Origin: Methylobacterium sp. E-045
GTDB lineage: Bacteria > Pseudomonadota > Alphaproteobacteria > Rhizobiales > Beijerinckiaceae
Direction of reading: 5' to 3'
NCBI RefSeq assembly: GCF_022829685.1
Contig: NZ_JAKSYE010000096.1
Coordinates: 62,001 to 126,000, forward strand
DNA length: 64,000 bases
Positions 46,104 through 54,384 of the stretch are shown one piece after another. The position numbers and the translations under genes are program-made. Within the stretch, counting starts at the first letter, position 1. Each line of letters starts with the position of its first letter. The notes under the pieces are model-generated. The model did not search any database. It was not told the origin of the DNA and saw only the letters and a list, made by a program, of their open reading frames with translations.

Positions 46104-46815
46104 GGCCGAGTCCGGGCGGTAAGTCTTGGAATGACAGGATCCAGAGGACGCACGAGGTTCTGTCAGCGGAAAGGGACACGAAAGCGGCTCAAGCGACAGA
46201 CCCCCCCTGTAGTCCCCACGGGGGACGAGGAATCCGAAGGCTTCGCCGGGTTCAAATCGGCCTTCCCGACACGCAGCGTCGCGCTCCCGACGGCCTACGC
46301 CCGGAAGCGCTAGCTCGAGGCTCGACGACGGGGAGCTTCGCTGACGGGGACAGGCCTCACGACATCGGCTGAGTTTTCAGCCGTCGCATTTGAATGGCTC
46401 GGCAGCCGCATTCCCGCTTCCCCGTTTTCGGCGACCGGCACGCCGGGCTCCCCGGATCGGAGGAACTCAAATCGATCTTGCTCCTCGCGTCGGCCGACGA
46501 GAAGAACCAGTTCGCGTTCAGGCACCTGTCGCGCAGGCGGCCGTGGAACAACGCGACCAGCGCAGTGTCGGTGGGCTCGCCAGGGCGCGAGAGTGTGCAT
46601 CGGTCGCGCGAGGTCGCTCACCGCGTCCAAGGCGATGGCCTCGTCGCCGCTCTTCACGGCCCGGGTGATCTAGAGCGTTTTCAAGCGAGGTGGATGCCGG
46701 CTCGCGTGAAGAAAATGCGACCACACAGCAGGCTAGAGCATTTTCCGTGATCCAGAGATTACGGAAAATGCTCTAGCTGGTCTGTATCTTCGCCAGGCGC
46801 GTCGCTCCGGGTCGT
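46104..46815. other. intergenic region with dispersed repeat
   Basis: These 712 bp lie between the NepR-like gene and the serine hydrolase gene (leftward). Copy B of the dispersed repeat lies at 46671-46777. Short frames such as 46131-46313 and 46310-46657 have no recognised domains or ribosome-binding sites and were not accepted. Confidence 0.55.
46671..46777 (+). repeat. dispersed structured repeat, copy B (subfamily 1)
   Basis: It contains GCGAGGTGGATGCCGGCTCG, GTGAAGAAAATGCGACCACA and ends in a hairpin with 16-bp arms (46733-46748 and 46761-46776) around a 12-nt loop. It matches the minus-strand copy at 33781-33886. Confidence 0.8.
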
Positions 46816-48006
46816 TCAACGAATCTGGCGTGACAGGGAGACTCCCAGCCTCTCGATCTGCATCTTGGGCCGGCTTCCCGCGATGAAGACAGCGAGATCC
46901 TTGCCGGGGTTGATGACGAGAATACTGTTGAAGCCGTCCGTCCCACCGATCTTCAAAGTGACGGGGTGCGTGCCGGCCTCGGGGTCGCCCGGGTTCTCAA
47001 TCCAGGCCATGCCTTGCACGAAGGGCTGTCCCTCAGGCTGGTAGATCGGCGCCATAGCCGTCGCCAGGGCCGTGGTCAGCGCAGGGGGCACCCGCTCGCC
47101 GTTGACGCGCTCGTGGCCGAGCGCCGCCTCGCCGAAAGCAAGCATATCGGACGCGGTCGAGCGCAAGGCGCCGGCAGCGTACCAGGCGAAGACGGGCCAA
47201 GGGATGACCTGGCCGCCCTCCGGTCCGAACCCCTGTGCAATCCGCCCGGCTTGATCCGGGGGCACGCGGACGGTCGTGCTGCTCATGCGCAGCGGCCCGG
47301 TGATCCGCGCGCGCACGAGCTCCTCCCAGCGGGCTCCGAGCCGTTCAGCCACGAGATACCCAAGAAGGCCGACGCTGGCGTTGGAATAACGGTAGGGGGC
47401 GGGCAGATTGCAGCGTCCACCATCGCCCGGAGCCCAGCGGCCAACCCAGGCCAGAAAATCCTCGCTGGTGTAAGTGTCGATGCCGCGCTCCGCGAGGCGC
47501 CGGGGCACGTCGCCCGGGAGTTCGGGCATGCCGGAGGTGAAATCGGCAAGTTGGAGCGGCGTGACTGCCGCCGCGCAGGCGTGCAGGCGCAGCCGTGGCA
47601 GGTAGTCCTGGATCGACGCATCGCGCTGCATCGCGCCTTCCTGGACCGCTTCGGCAAACAGAGCAGTGGTGAACACCTTGGTGATCGAGCCGATCTCCAC
47701 GATGGTCTCGGGCCCATAGGGCGCACCACCCGTGCCGCTGTAGCCGAAAAAGGCACGGCGCCCGCGCCAGCTCACTCCGACGATTGCGCCAGGAATGGCC
47801 TCCCGCGCCACCGCTTCACCGACGATGCGATCGACGAACGGCTGCAGGGAGGCGGCATCCTCGCCATACAGGGCGCTCGCGGGGGCTCCGAAGTCCTGGG
47901 CGAGGGCCTTTCCCGAGTTCGCTGGCCCGATCAGGAAGAGGCAGACGGCGAGGGCACGCAGGCCGAGCCCTGGGCGTTCGCGACCAGCATGGGGTGGGAT
48001 GCGCAT
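46816..48006 (-). CDS. class C beta-lactamase-family serine hydrolase, exported
   Basis: A 396-residue protein with an N-terminal signal peptide (hydrophobic about 15-30, then GKALAQD). The active-site motifs are SxxK as SITK (GSITKVFTT), YxN as YSNAS, and the third motif as KIGGTDGF. This is the AmpC/esterase EstB/D,D-peptidase fold; members include true beta-lactamases, peptidases and esterases, and the sequence alone does not decide. Its upstream gap carries a perfect 46-bp palindrome, and the next gene upstream encodes an MliC-like lysozyme inhibitor. Confidence 0.85.
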   Translation of the reverse strand: MRIPPHAGRERPGLGLRALAVCLFLIGPANSGKALAQDFGAPASALYGEDAASLQPFVDRIVGEAVAREAIPGAIVGVSWRGRRAFFGYSGTGGAPYGPETIVEIGSITKVFTTALFAEAVQEGAMQRDASIQDYLPRLRLHACAAAVTPLQLADFTSGMPELPGDVPRRLAERGIDTYTSEDFLAWVGRWAPGDGGRCNLPAPYRYSNASVGLLGYLVAERLGARWEELVRARITGPLRMSSTTVRVPPDQAGRIAQGFGPEGGQVIPWPVFAWYAAGALRSTASDMLAFGEAALGHERVNGERVPPALTTALATAMAPIYQPEGQPFVQGMAWIENPGDPEAGTHPVTLKIGGTDGFNSILVINPGKDLAVFIAGSRPKMQIERLGVSLSRQIR

Positions 48007-48047
48007 AACCTGTCCGTTCTCGAGGGTGAAAGAACTGTCGGATCGTT

Positions 48048-48093
48048 ACGACAGGAAGGGGATGACCTCCGGAGGTCATCCCCTTCCTGTCGT
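48048..48093. repeat. perfect 46-bp palindrome
   Basis: Twenty-three bases (ACGACAGGAAGG to GACCTCC) followed with no spacer by their exact reverse complement. It lies in the 130-bp gap between the MliC-like and hydrolase genes. It could be a terminator or processing hairpin for the former, or an operator; no T-run follows. Confidence 0.85.
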
Positions 48094-48136
48094 GGGACCG
48101 TACCCTACAAGTCCCGTCCCGGCGGTCACGGGTCGC

Positions 48137-48487
48137 TCACTTCGCGGGCGAGCCGGCATCTGAGCATTGAAGAGGAGGGGCACTTCCGGCGGTCCAGGTC
48201 ACATCGCCGCCTTTGCCGCGCAACTCATGAGTCGCGTCCGCATAGCGATAGCCGGATCCGCTGATCTGGATCGGCAGGGTCACGGCGGGCCCGGTGGGCG
48301 GCCGCACAATGGCGACCGCGTTCGGCTCGGCCGTCACGAACTCGACTGCCAGGGTCGCACCAGCGGGACAGGAGAACGTAGCCCGGATCGGCGCCTTCTG
48401 CTGGGCCAAGGCCGGCGCGATCTGGCACAGGAGGGTCGGCGGAAGCACGGTCACCAGGGAGATCATCAAACCAGATACTGTGCGCAT
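48137..48487 (-). CDS. MliC-like lysozyme inhibitor, exported
   Basis: A 116-residue protein with a signal peptide (hydrophobic 8-24, ALAQQ). The mature part shows the MliC/PliC pattern: FSCPAGATLAVEF, two strands, LPIQISGSGYRYAD, ELRGKGGDVTWT and a final LQC, with the two cysteines of the conserved disulfide. Such proteins block C-type lysozyme by inserting the SGSG-Y and KG loops into its active site. The ATG at 48487 has GGAGAG upstream and was chosen over a TTG three bases earlier. It shares its surroundings with a peptidoglycan-type serine hydrolase. Confidence 0.75.
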   Translation of the reverse strand: MRTVSGLMISLVTVLPPTLLCQIAPALAQQKAPIRATFSCPAGATLAVEFVTAEPNAVAIVRPPTGPAVTLPIQISGSGYRYADATHELRGKGGDVTWTAGSAPPLQCSDAGSPAK

Positions 48488-48784
48488 CAAACTCTCCGTT
48501 CGAGGGGCGGTGACGTCAGGCCGAAAGGGGTGTTCGCCCGTCCTGGCTCAGAGTGCCTCTGAATGTGTGCTCGGGAGGTAGCCGAAAGATCGCCGTGACT
48601 TCGGATAGCCCTTCGTCTTCAGATGCACGGACACTGCTTCGCGGATGGCGTCAGGACGGGAGGGCGTCGGATCCGGCTGATCTGCGATCCAGGCATCGGG
48701 TGAAGCAAGTCGAGCCGGCAGCCTGCGAACGCCGATGGTCTGGCCTGTGCCGGTGCTCGCCGGGCGGCCTCGCTTTCTGACGCC

Positions 48785-48890
48785 AGAGCGCTCTCCGCCG
48801 AAGTGGATGCCGGTTCGGCGAAAGAGAGTGCGACACAACAAAAAGCGAGAGGTGTGTCCCGATCCAACGTGGTCGGGCGCAGCTCTCGCG
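48785..48890 (+). repeat. dispersed structured repeat, copy D (subfamily 2)
   Basis: AGAGCGCTCTCCGCCGAAG, GTGGATGCCGGTTCGGCGAA and CCCGATCCAACGTGGTCGGG are in the same order as in copy C at 994-1103 (opposite strand). The outer GCGAGA/TCTCGC and inner CCCGA/TCGGG arms fold into a hairpin. Confidence 0.8.
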
Positions 48891-48930
48891 TTCATTGACC
48901 GTGCCATGATGAAACGCTCGCGTAAATTTC

Positions 48931-48964
48931 GAGCCGGAACAAGGTTGTAACCTTGTTCCGGCTC
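48931..48964. terminator. 16-bp hairpin downstream of repeat D
   Basis: GAGCCGGAACAAGGTT and its exact complement with 2 nt between. Position 110 bp beyond the end of the DUF2165 gene (leftward) suggests a terminator-like or REP-like structure; there is no T-run. Confidence 0.5.
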
Positions 48965-49073
48965 CAATCATCCAGGTCAAGACCTGTCACATCATGAGCA
49001 TCCGAAATTCTACATCATCGGGGCACGCCGGTGAACGCTCATGGATTTCGGTTCAGCCGACACGGTGCGACAG

Positions 49074-49565
49074 TCATTCCGGCTCCGGCATCGATACGTA
49101 GATCAAGATGCCGAGCAACGCGGTCGAGAAGCGGAAGGCCGCCTCTTGGCCGTTCCACGTTTTCGACATCCACATGCCGAACCACTCGCCCCCGATGCCG
49201 AGAAAGCCGGCCTGCCAAACGACGAACCCGAGGCTTAGCCCGACGATCGCCCAGGTCTTTGCCTGCGCGAACCGGCCGGTTGGAGCTTTCAGGCGCCGCA
49301 CCATCAGCACGGTGCCGATGCAGAGGAACAGGGCCGTGAGGAACTCGCCGGCAACGATCAGCAGGAACGCGATTGTCTGAAGGGGCGGATTCGTGATCGA
49401 TCGATCCTGAATGCCGGAATCGGGAAAGATCGTATCCATCGAGAGGGCATGGCGCACGAAAGCCATGTTGATTTGCGGATCGACGATGTTCTCGAACACG
49501 GCCAGGCTGCAGGTGAGCGCGACCGATGCGACGAGGGCAATCTTCGACAAGCGTACGATCGTCAT
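49074..49565 (-). CDS. DUF2165 family membrane protein
   Basis: A 163-residue inner-membrane protein with four hydrophobic segments (about 8-25, 65-85, 103-122, 143-160). The first loop (ENIVDPQINMAFVRHALSMD) and WAIVGLSLGFVVWQAGFL match DUF2165, a small four-helix family of unknown function common in proteobacteria. It stands alone, just left of the accessory region. Confidence 0.8.
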   Translation of the reverse strand: MTIVRLSKIALVASVALTCSLAVFENIVDPQINMAFVRHALSMDTIFPDSGIQDRSITNPPLQTIAFLLIVAGEFLTALFLCIGTVLMVRRLKAPTGRFAQAKTWAIVGLSLGFVVWQAGFLGIGGEWFGMWMSKTWNGQEAAFRFSTALLGILIYVSMPEPE

Positions 49566-50232
49566 CCCATCCCCTTCCTCGACCGCTCCAGATGTTCTCC
49601 GCCAAAATGGCCTTCGGCTTTCAGGTGATCGGTGAGCCGCTTTTCCGCAAGCGAGGTCAGCGAGCGCTGATCGTCAGCCCCGCGTTCGGCCGTCGCCTTC
49701 GACTGCGGGTCTATCCGGAGGTCAGGGCTGCCGTCTTCTTCCACTGCTCGACCGTGAAAATGTAACGCCACTGGCTCTACCGGAGGAGGACTGAGCGTAA
49801 CGTAAATGGCGTTACAGAGAAATCCGCCCGCCAGGGCGTTTGGGATGGGACGGCTATCCCTGGCGCCGGGGACCGCCATCCAGTTGGAGACGGGACGCGG
49901 CAGAAGGACGTCTTCGGCGAGGGGGAGCCTGTCCCTGCGGGCGGGGCGACCTCGTGAGGAAAGTGACGACGAAGGCGGGCGCCTTCGCCGCTCACGATCT
50001 GAAGCTCTGCCCTCTCGTGGTGGCCTTGCCGGACAAGGTGCCGGCTCATCGCCGCGTCGGTCCGCTGATCCTCGACGGCGCGGCGCTCCTCGCGCGGCGC
50101 GGTCGGACAATCACGGGCGGTGGCGAATCTTCGGATCGCGCACCGGGCCGTGAAGAACGGGCCTGAACAGGCCGTGGGGAACGCGAGATCAGCGGCAGGG
50201 GATTAGAAGAGCTGACGCTTCACCGAGTGAAT
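49566..50232. other. intergenic region before the island, possible gene remnant
   Basis: No intact gene is accepted. On the plus strand around 49955-50105 the translation contains GAFAAHDLKLCPLVVALPDK followed by ILDGAALLARRG, which recalls the end of the ComEC metallo-hydrolase domain; it has no intact upstream part. The open frames on the minus strand here are not protein-like. Confidence 0.35.
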
Positions 50233-50282
50233 TGGAGCGGGCGATCGGGATCGAACCGACGACATTCAGCTTGGGAAGCTGA
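50233..50282 (-). tRNA. 3' fragment of tRNA-Gly(CCC), attachment-site remnant
   Basis: Read on the minus strand the 50 bases hold the anticodon arm TCAGC-TTCCCAA-GCTGA, variable loop, T-arm GTCGG-TTCGATC-CCGAT, the 3' acceptor strand CGCCCGC, discriminator T and CCA. The D-arm and 5' acceptor strand are absent and the bases beyond 50282 are unrelated. This is the usual footprint of integration into the 3' end of a tRNA gene and lies next to an integrase gene. An intact copy should exist at the far end of the element. Confidence 0.85.
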
Positions 50283-50435
50283 TGGATCAAAATTACGGCA
50301 GCGTGAGACATCCTGCGCTTGCTGACCAAGCCACTGCGAATGCAAAGGAAAAACGCGCTCCTGCACATTTATGGTGTTGACTACGGGCCTTTCGATGTTG
50401 TGGTATCGCTGTGGTATCGCGCCTGGGAGGATTGG

Positions 50436-51926
50436 GTGTCAACCTACACGAGAGAGAGGGGGCGATTGACGGCGGTTGATGTGAAGCGCGCCCTGGCGAT
50501 GGTCGCGGGCGGCAAGGTCCCGGGCCGCGGGATTGACCATGCCGACATCGCCTTCCCCGGACTTATTCTCCGGACGACACCACTGGCGGTCACTTGGTAT
50601 CTGAAGACCCGGACCAAGACGCTACGGCTGGGAGATGGGGCGAGCCTGACAGTGGCGGCTGCCCGCGAGGCAGCGACGCGGGCCAAGCTCGACCTCAACG
50701 CCGGCATCGACCCAAGCGTCGACCTAAGGGTGTTCGAGCACGCCATGGCGAAGACGGGCGATCTTGCGGTCGCCATCGACGCGGCATTCCCCGAGGTGGT
50801 TGAGCTCCAGACTGACGAGGACCGGCGCCGTCGAGGACCGTGGCAATGGAAGGACCTCGTTGATCTCTACCTCGCCCACAAGCTTCCCACCCTTCGCCCG
50901 CGTTGGGGCAAGCAGTTCGAGGGGCACGTGCGCAGGTCGTTGAACAACCGGCTGACGAACATGCGGGTCGCCCAGGTGCGCCAAAATGACCTGCTCTTAC
51001 TGCGTGACGAGGTAATAGAGGCACGAACGCTCTCAGCCGCGGCTGACACCATCGAAGCGGTGAAATCCGCTTTAGACTGGGCACTCAACATGAATTCTCA
51101 TCGGGCAGGGTTCGCAGAGACCGCGTACCCCTGGTGGCGAGAGAAGGTTCAGACAGGTTACGAGTCAGGAAAGCGGACCCACACGCCCAGGCTGGACGAG
51201 CTTGCTCGGACGCTCGTACTCGCCGAGCAGTACCGGGCGCTCGGCGGCAGCGGCAAGGAGACCTCAGACGCAGTCCTAGGCGCGCTATGGGCGGTCGTCC
51301 TTACCGGCCAGCGCGTTGGCGCGCTGACCGGCACTCGGCGCGACAGCGTCCTCCCATGGAACGATGGCCCGGTCGGATGGAAAATCTGGAGTTGGTCAGG
51401 CGAGGAAATGAAGAAGTCGGGTGGCATCGAGGTGCCGCATGCCCTGCCGATGCCGCCCGAGGCTCTCGCGATGATTGCCAAATACGATGCCGACCCGACA
51501 AGCACGTTCCTGTTCCCTTCAGGGGTGTCAGACAAGCCATTGCAGGGCACCGCGCTAACATCGCTGTTCGCTCGCTTGATGGGAAAGGAGAAGGCCGCGA
51601 AGCAAGATGGCATCACGCTGCGTCCGGAAGGGGACCTGTTCATAAAATGCAAGATCCGACCGTGGGTTCGACACGACGTCAGGCGCGCGTTGTCGACCTA
51701 CCTCGACATGGAGCGACTCGGTGGATCAGCCTCCGCCATACTCGCCCACCGCAGGCAGCGCTCGTCCGACGATACGAGCATGGCGGAGTCTGAATTTACT
51801 GAAGCTATGACGTTGAAGCACTACATCCACGGTCAAAGGCTGGAAGTGAAGCAGCCGGGGATGGATGTATGGGTGAAGGCTATTCTTGAGGCCTATGAGA
51901 CCGAGCGAGCCCGCTTCTCCGCATAG
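50436..51926 (+). CDS. tyrosine-type site-specific integrase
   Basis: A 496-residue recombinase of the phage-integrase type. The N-terminal arm-binding part (LTAVDVKRALAM, then WYLKTRTKTLRLGDG) precedes a SAM-like core-binding domain, and the catalytic part has Arg in LTGQRVGALTGTRRD, the RHDVRRAL box and a late HYIHGQRLE with the candidate tyrosine. The GTG at 50436 was chosen because GGAGG lies 5 nt upstream; a TTG at 50319 is in frame. It reads away from the tRNA-Gly fragment 150 bp to its left and so probably mediated that integration. Confidence 0.87.
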   Translation: MSTYTRERGRLTAVDVKRALAMVAGGKVPGRGIDHADIAFPGLILRTTPLAVTWYLKTRTKTLRLGDGASLTVAAAREAATRAKLDLNAGIDPSVDLRVFEHAMAKTGDLAVAIDAAFPEVVELQTDEDRRRRGPWQWKDLVDLYLAHKLPTLRPRWGKQFEGHVRRSLNNRLTNMRVAQVRQNDLLLLRDEVIEARTLSAAADTIEAVKSALDWALNMNSHRAGFAETAYPWWREKVQTGYESGKRTHTPRLDELARTLVLAEQYRALGGSGKETSDAVLGALWAVVLTGQRVGALTGTRRDSVLPWNDGPVGWKIWSWSGEEMKKSGGIEVPHALPMPPEALAMIAKYDADPTSTFLFPSGVSDKPLQGTALTSLFARLMGKEKAAKQDGITLRPEGDLFIKCKIRPWVRHDVRRALSTYLDMERLGGSASAILAHRRQRSSDDTSMAESEFTEAMTLKHYIHGQRLEVKQPGMDVWVKAILEAYETERARFSA

Positions 51927-52752
51927 AGAACGGAGCTCAAAAGCCCTCATCACCACGCCTCGTAATTCGTGGGGCCCTCCGTCGTGAGCGATAAGCGGCA
52001 CCGCGGAGGGCGGATTCACAAACGCCGCGCGAGATCCAGCCCAATCTGTTCTGGCCACGTCCTCTCGGAGGCCTTGCCGAGCACACCGCTGACATTCAGG
52101 ACGCGACACATTCCGCCCCGATAGACACATAAGGGATCGGAACCCGGTCGGTCAGGGCACCCCTTACGATCGACAGGCTAGTCGTGGGGCCCCCGCCATC
52201 CAACCATGATGGCGACGAGTAGGACGTCAGCTGCGCGATTGGGATGACGATACCGGCTGCGCCGCAGTGTCGCCACGGTACGGAATTGAGGACCGTCCGG
52301 CGAAGGTCCACCATCACCATCGATCCGTCTGGTCCTGCGGCCCTCGTCATTCGACCAAGGTAGCCTGAGGTAGGTCGCGCGACGGGAGGTAGAACTGACG
52401 CTGCCTGCAACGAGTAACGCTGCGAGGAATTCAAGCTGCACTTGGGCAACCCTACGTACGCCTAATCTCGTAAGTTCGTGGCTCCGTCACGCATTTTCGA
52501 TCACGTACGATAATGGTTAATTAACCTTTTATTTCCGATGGTTAGGGAGATGACGGGAAGGGAAGTGATTGAGAAGCTAGAAATCAGAACCCCGTCTTCC
52601 TAAACCGTAGGTCGCAGGTTCGATTCCTGCCGTTCGCACCATCACTTAGCGCCTGCCAGCGCTGCGCCAAAGGGACTTTTTTAGGAACCTTCGATGCGCT
52701 TCTGTACGCTTATATGCGCTTATCTTCGTAATGCGAGTGAGAGCGCTCTGCG
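51927..52752. other. intergenic region with tRNA-Arg fragment
   Basis: About 826 bp without a supported gene. A minus-strand frame of about 117 codons (52096-52449, TTG start) looks partly protein-like (MVMVDLRRTVLNSVPW) but has no known domain or ribosome-binding site. The right part is AT-rich near 52510-52540 and contains the tRNA-Arg-like fragment. Confidence 0.5.
52596..52641 (+). tRNA. 3' fragment of a tRNA-Arg(CCU)-like gene, attachment-site remnant
   Basis: Anticodon loop TTCCTAA (anticodon CCT at 52599-52601), 3' stem strand ACCGT, variable loop, T-arm GCAGG-TTCGATT-CCTGC, acceptor strand CGTTCGC, A, CCA. The anticodon stem is broken on its 5' side and there is no D-arm or 5' acceptor strand upstream, so it is a truncated copy. 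The identity as tRNA-Arg rests on the anticodon alone. Its orientation is opposite to the tRNA-Gly fragment. Confidence 0.78.
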
Positions 52753-54288
52753 TCAGTCGAACTCGTTCGCGACCCATCGAGGGACCTCACCCTCGCCGTC
52801 ACAGGTCCTGCAGAACTCCACATCGCGATTTCTACACGCTGGGCACGCGACCATCTTGTAGTCGCTTCGATCAATCTCGTCAGCGTATCTCCGGTCCAGC
52901 GCGCCGTTGCCTCCGCAGGCACGGCACCGTACATTGTGCCATTCGCCTGATCCCTTGCAGATCGGACAGTCCTGGCTCTCGTACTGACTGATGTCGACCT
53001 CGTCTGCGAAGCGGCGATCCATTTCCCCCTCGCCACGGCAGACAGGGCAATCGTCCCCTCGAAATATGCCCTCGCCTTCGCAGAGCGGACATTTGACTGA
53101 ATCGAAGTCCCTAAGGTCGACCTCATCACGCTGACGTCGGTCCAGCGATCCATTGCCGCCGCACGCCGGGCAGTGCAGGCCTTCTCGAACGCCTGATCCT
53201 TTGCAGAGTTGGCAGGAAACCGTCTCCCAATCACGAGGGTCAACCTGTTCTGCGTAGCGACTCTCCATCTCGCCGTTACCGTCACATGCTGGGCAATCGG
53301 CACCTTTGAACGCGCCTTCGCCGTGGCAGAGGGGGCAAGCAACATCTGTGAAGCGGTCGAGATCGAGGTTGCTAATCTGGCGAGTCGTCAGTTCGCCATC
53401 GCCACCACAAGCGGGGCAGTCTTGATGCTTGTGCTCGCCGGTGCCCTTGCAAAGGGGGCAGGCATCGTAGCCAGCGCGCTGGGCGAACTCGGCCTTGACC
53501 TCGCTGGCAATCTTCAAGGTAGCTACGAAGTTTTTCGGAGTCTTTGAACTGGCAGCCAAAGCCTTAAATTGCGGTTGCATTGCCTCAAAGGCAGCGTAGT
53601 CAGGGTCATCCTTCGAACTTGGCGCCATCTTTCCAACTTGACGAACCGCTTTAGTCGCAAGACCTTCGACGGCAGCAACCTGCTCCGGCGTCTTTGCCGC
53701 GCCTAACTGCTTATTCAAGCTGTCACATGCTTTGAGCATCGTGTAGAGGCGGCCAGCAACCTGCGCCTGTAGCTGCCAAAGACCACGACGATAATAAGTA
53801 AGGGCAGACTTAAAGTCTTTTACAAAGCTCTTTGCCTCTTTTTGAGGTCCGTATCCACCATGGTCAAACTTTGTGTGGTGATTTGCGCAGAGCCAAATCA
53901 AATTCTCTGGATGATTATTTTTAGATTTTGCAACAGGGTCGATATGCGCAGCCTCGCACGAATTGCCATTCTTTAAGCAAATCGCACATTCTCCGCCTGC
54001 CTCCTCCTTAACTTCACGAAGTATGCCTAAGGGAATTGGTGGTCTAGCGCCAGCCTTCGACGGCCAAGGTAAATTTAGCCAGTCATTAAATTCGATGAGA
54101 TCGTCATGATTAACGAATACTCGCCCGCCATCTTTGCGAACTTTCAGCTTTCGCTCAGCACCCTGCTTTGGCGCGTAGCTGGCCAACCACTTCAACAACC
54201 TAGGTGACAGGCCAACGAGCGCTGCGGCTTCGAATTCGTTTAGCTCGTCCTTAGGCTTGGTAGGAGCGGTTGGCTTCGGGCGTTTCAC
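52753..54288 (-). CDS. HNH nuclease-like protein with five-plus 41-residue CxxCxGxG repeats
   Basis: A 511-residue protein of three parts. Residues 18-72 look like a MerR/excisionase-type helix-turn-helix (AAALVGLSPRLLKWLA; then VFVNHDDLIEFNDWL). Residues 100-147 form an HNH motif (CAICLKNGNSCEAAHIDP, then IWLCANHHTKFDHGG). A helical spacer is followed from residue 277 by five consecutive units of exactly 41 residues, each with CPxCxGxG...CPxCxGxG as in DnaJ zinc fingers, and a sixth partial unit to the end. I infer a metal-dependent nuclease with a zinc-finger array that may recognise nucleic acid or unfolded protein. It stands alone between a tRNA fragment and a small gene in the accessory region. 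Confidence 0.75.
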   Translation of the reverse strand: MKRPKPTAPTKPKDELNEFEAAALVGLSPRLLKWLASYAPKQGAERKLKVRKDGGRVFVNHDDLIEFNDWLNLPWPSKAGARPPIPLGILREVKEEAGGECAICLKNGNSCEAAHIDPVAKSKNNHPENLIWLCANHHTKFDHGGYGPQKEAKSFVKDFKSALTYYRRGLWQLQAQVAGRLYTMLKACDSLNKQLGAAKTPEQVAAVEGLATKAVRQVGKMAPSSKDDPDYAAFEAMQPQFKALAASSKTPKNFVATLKIASEVKAEFAQRAGYDACPLCKGTGEHKHQDCPACGGDGELTTRQISNLDLDRFTDVACPLCHGEGAFKGADCPACDGNGEMESRYAEQVDPRDWETVSCQLCKGSGVREGLHCPACGGNGSLDRRQRDEVDLRDFDSVKCPLCEGEGIFRGDDCPVCRGEGEMDRRFADEVDISQYESQDCPICKGSGEWHNVRCRACGGNGALDRRYADEIDRSDYKMVACPACRNRDVEFCRTCDGEGEVPRWVANEFD

Positions 54289-54384
54289 GGATCGAACCTA
54301 CACGGACAAGAATCAGAGACTCCAATGCCATCGGAGCACCTGCTAAGATAGGCCAGAAATCGGCGCGAGGGCAGCTTCAGGCGT

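Larger units (their letters stand above)
48488..49073. other. intergenic region with dispersed repeat and hairpin
   Basis: No gene is supported. Copy D of the dispersed repeat lies at 48785-48890, followed by a 16-bp hairpin at 48931-48964. Confidence 0.6.

Noticed and set aside
52560..52641. Complete tRNA-Arg gene
   Set aside because: The upstream bases contain no D-arm or matching 5' acceptor strand, and the anticodon stem does not pair.
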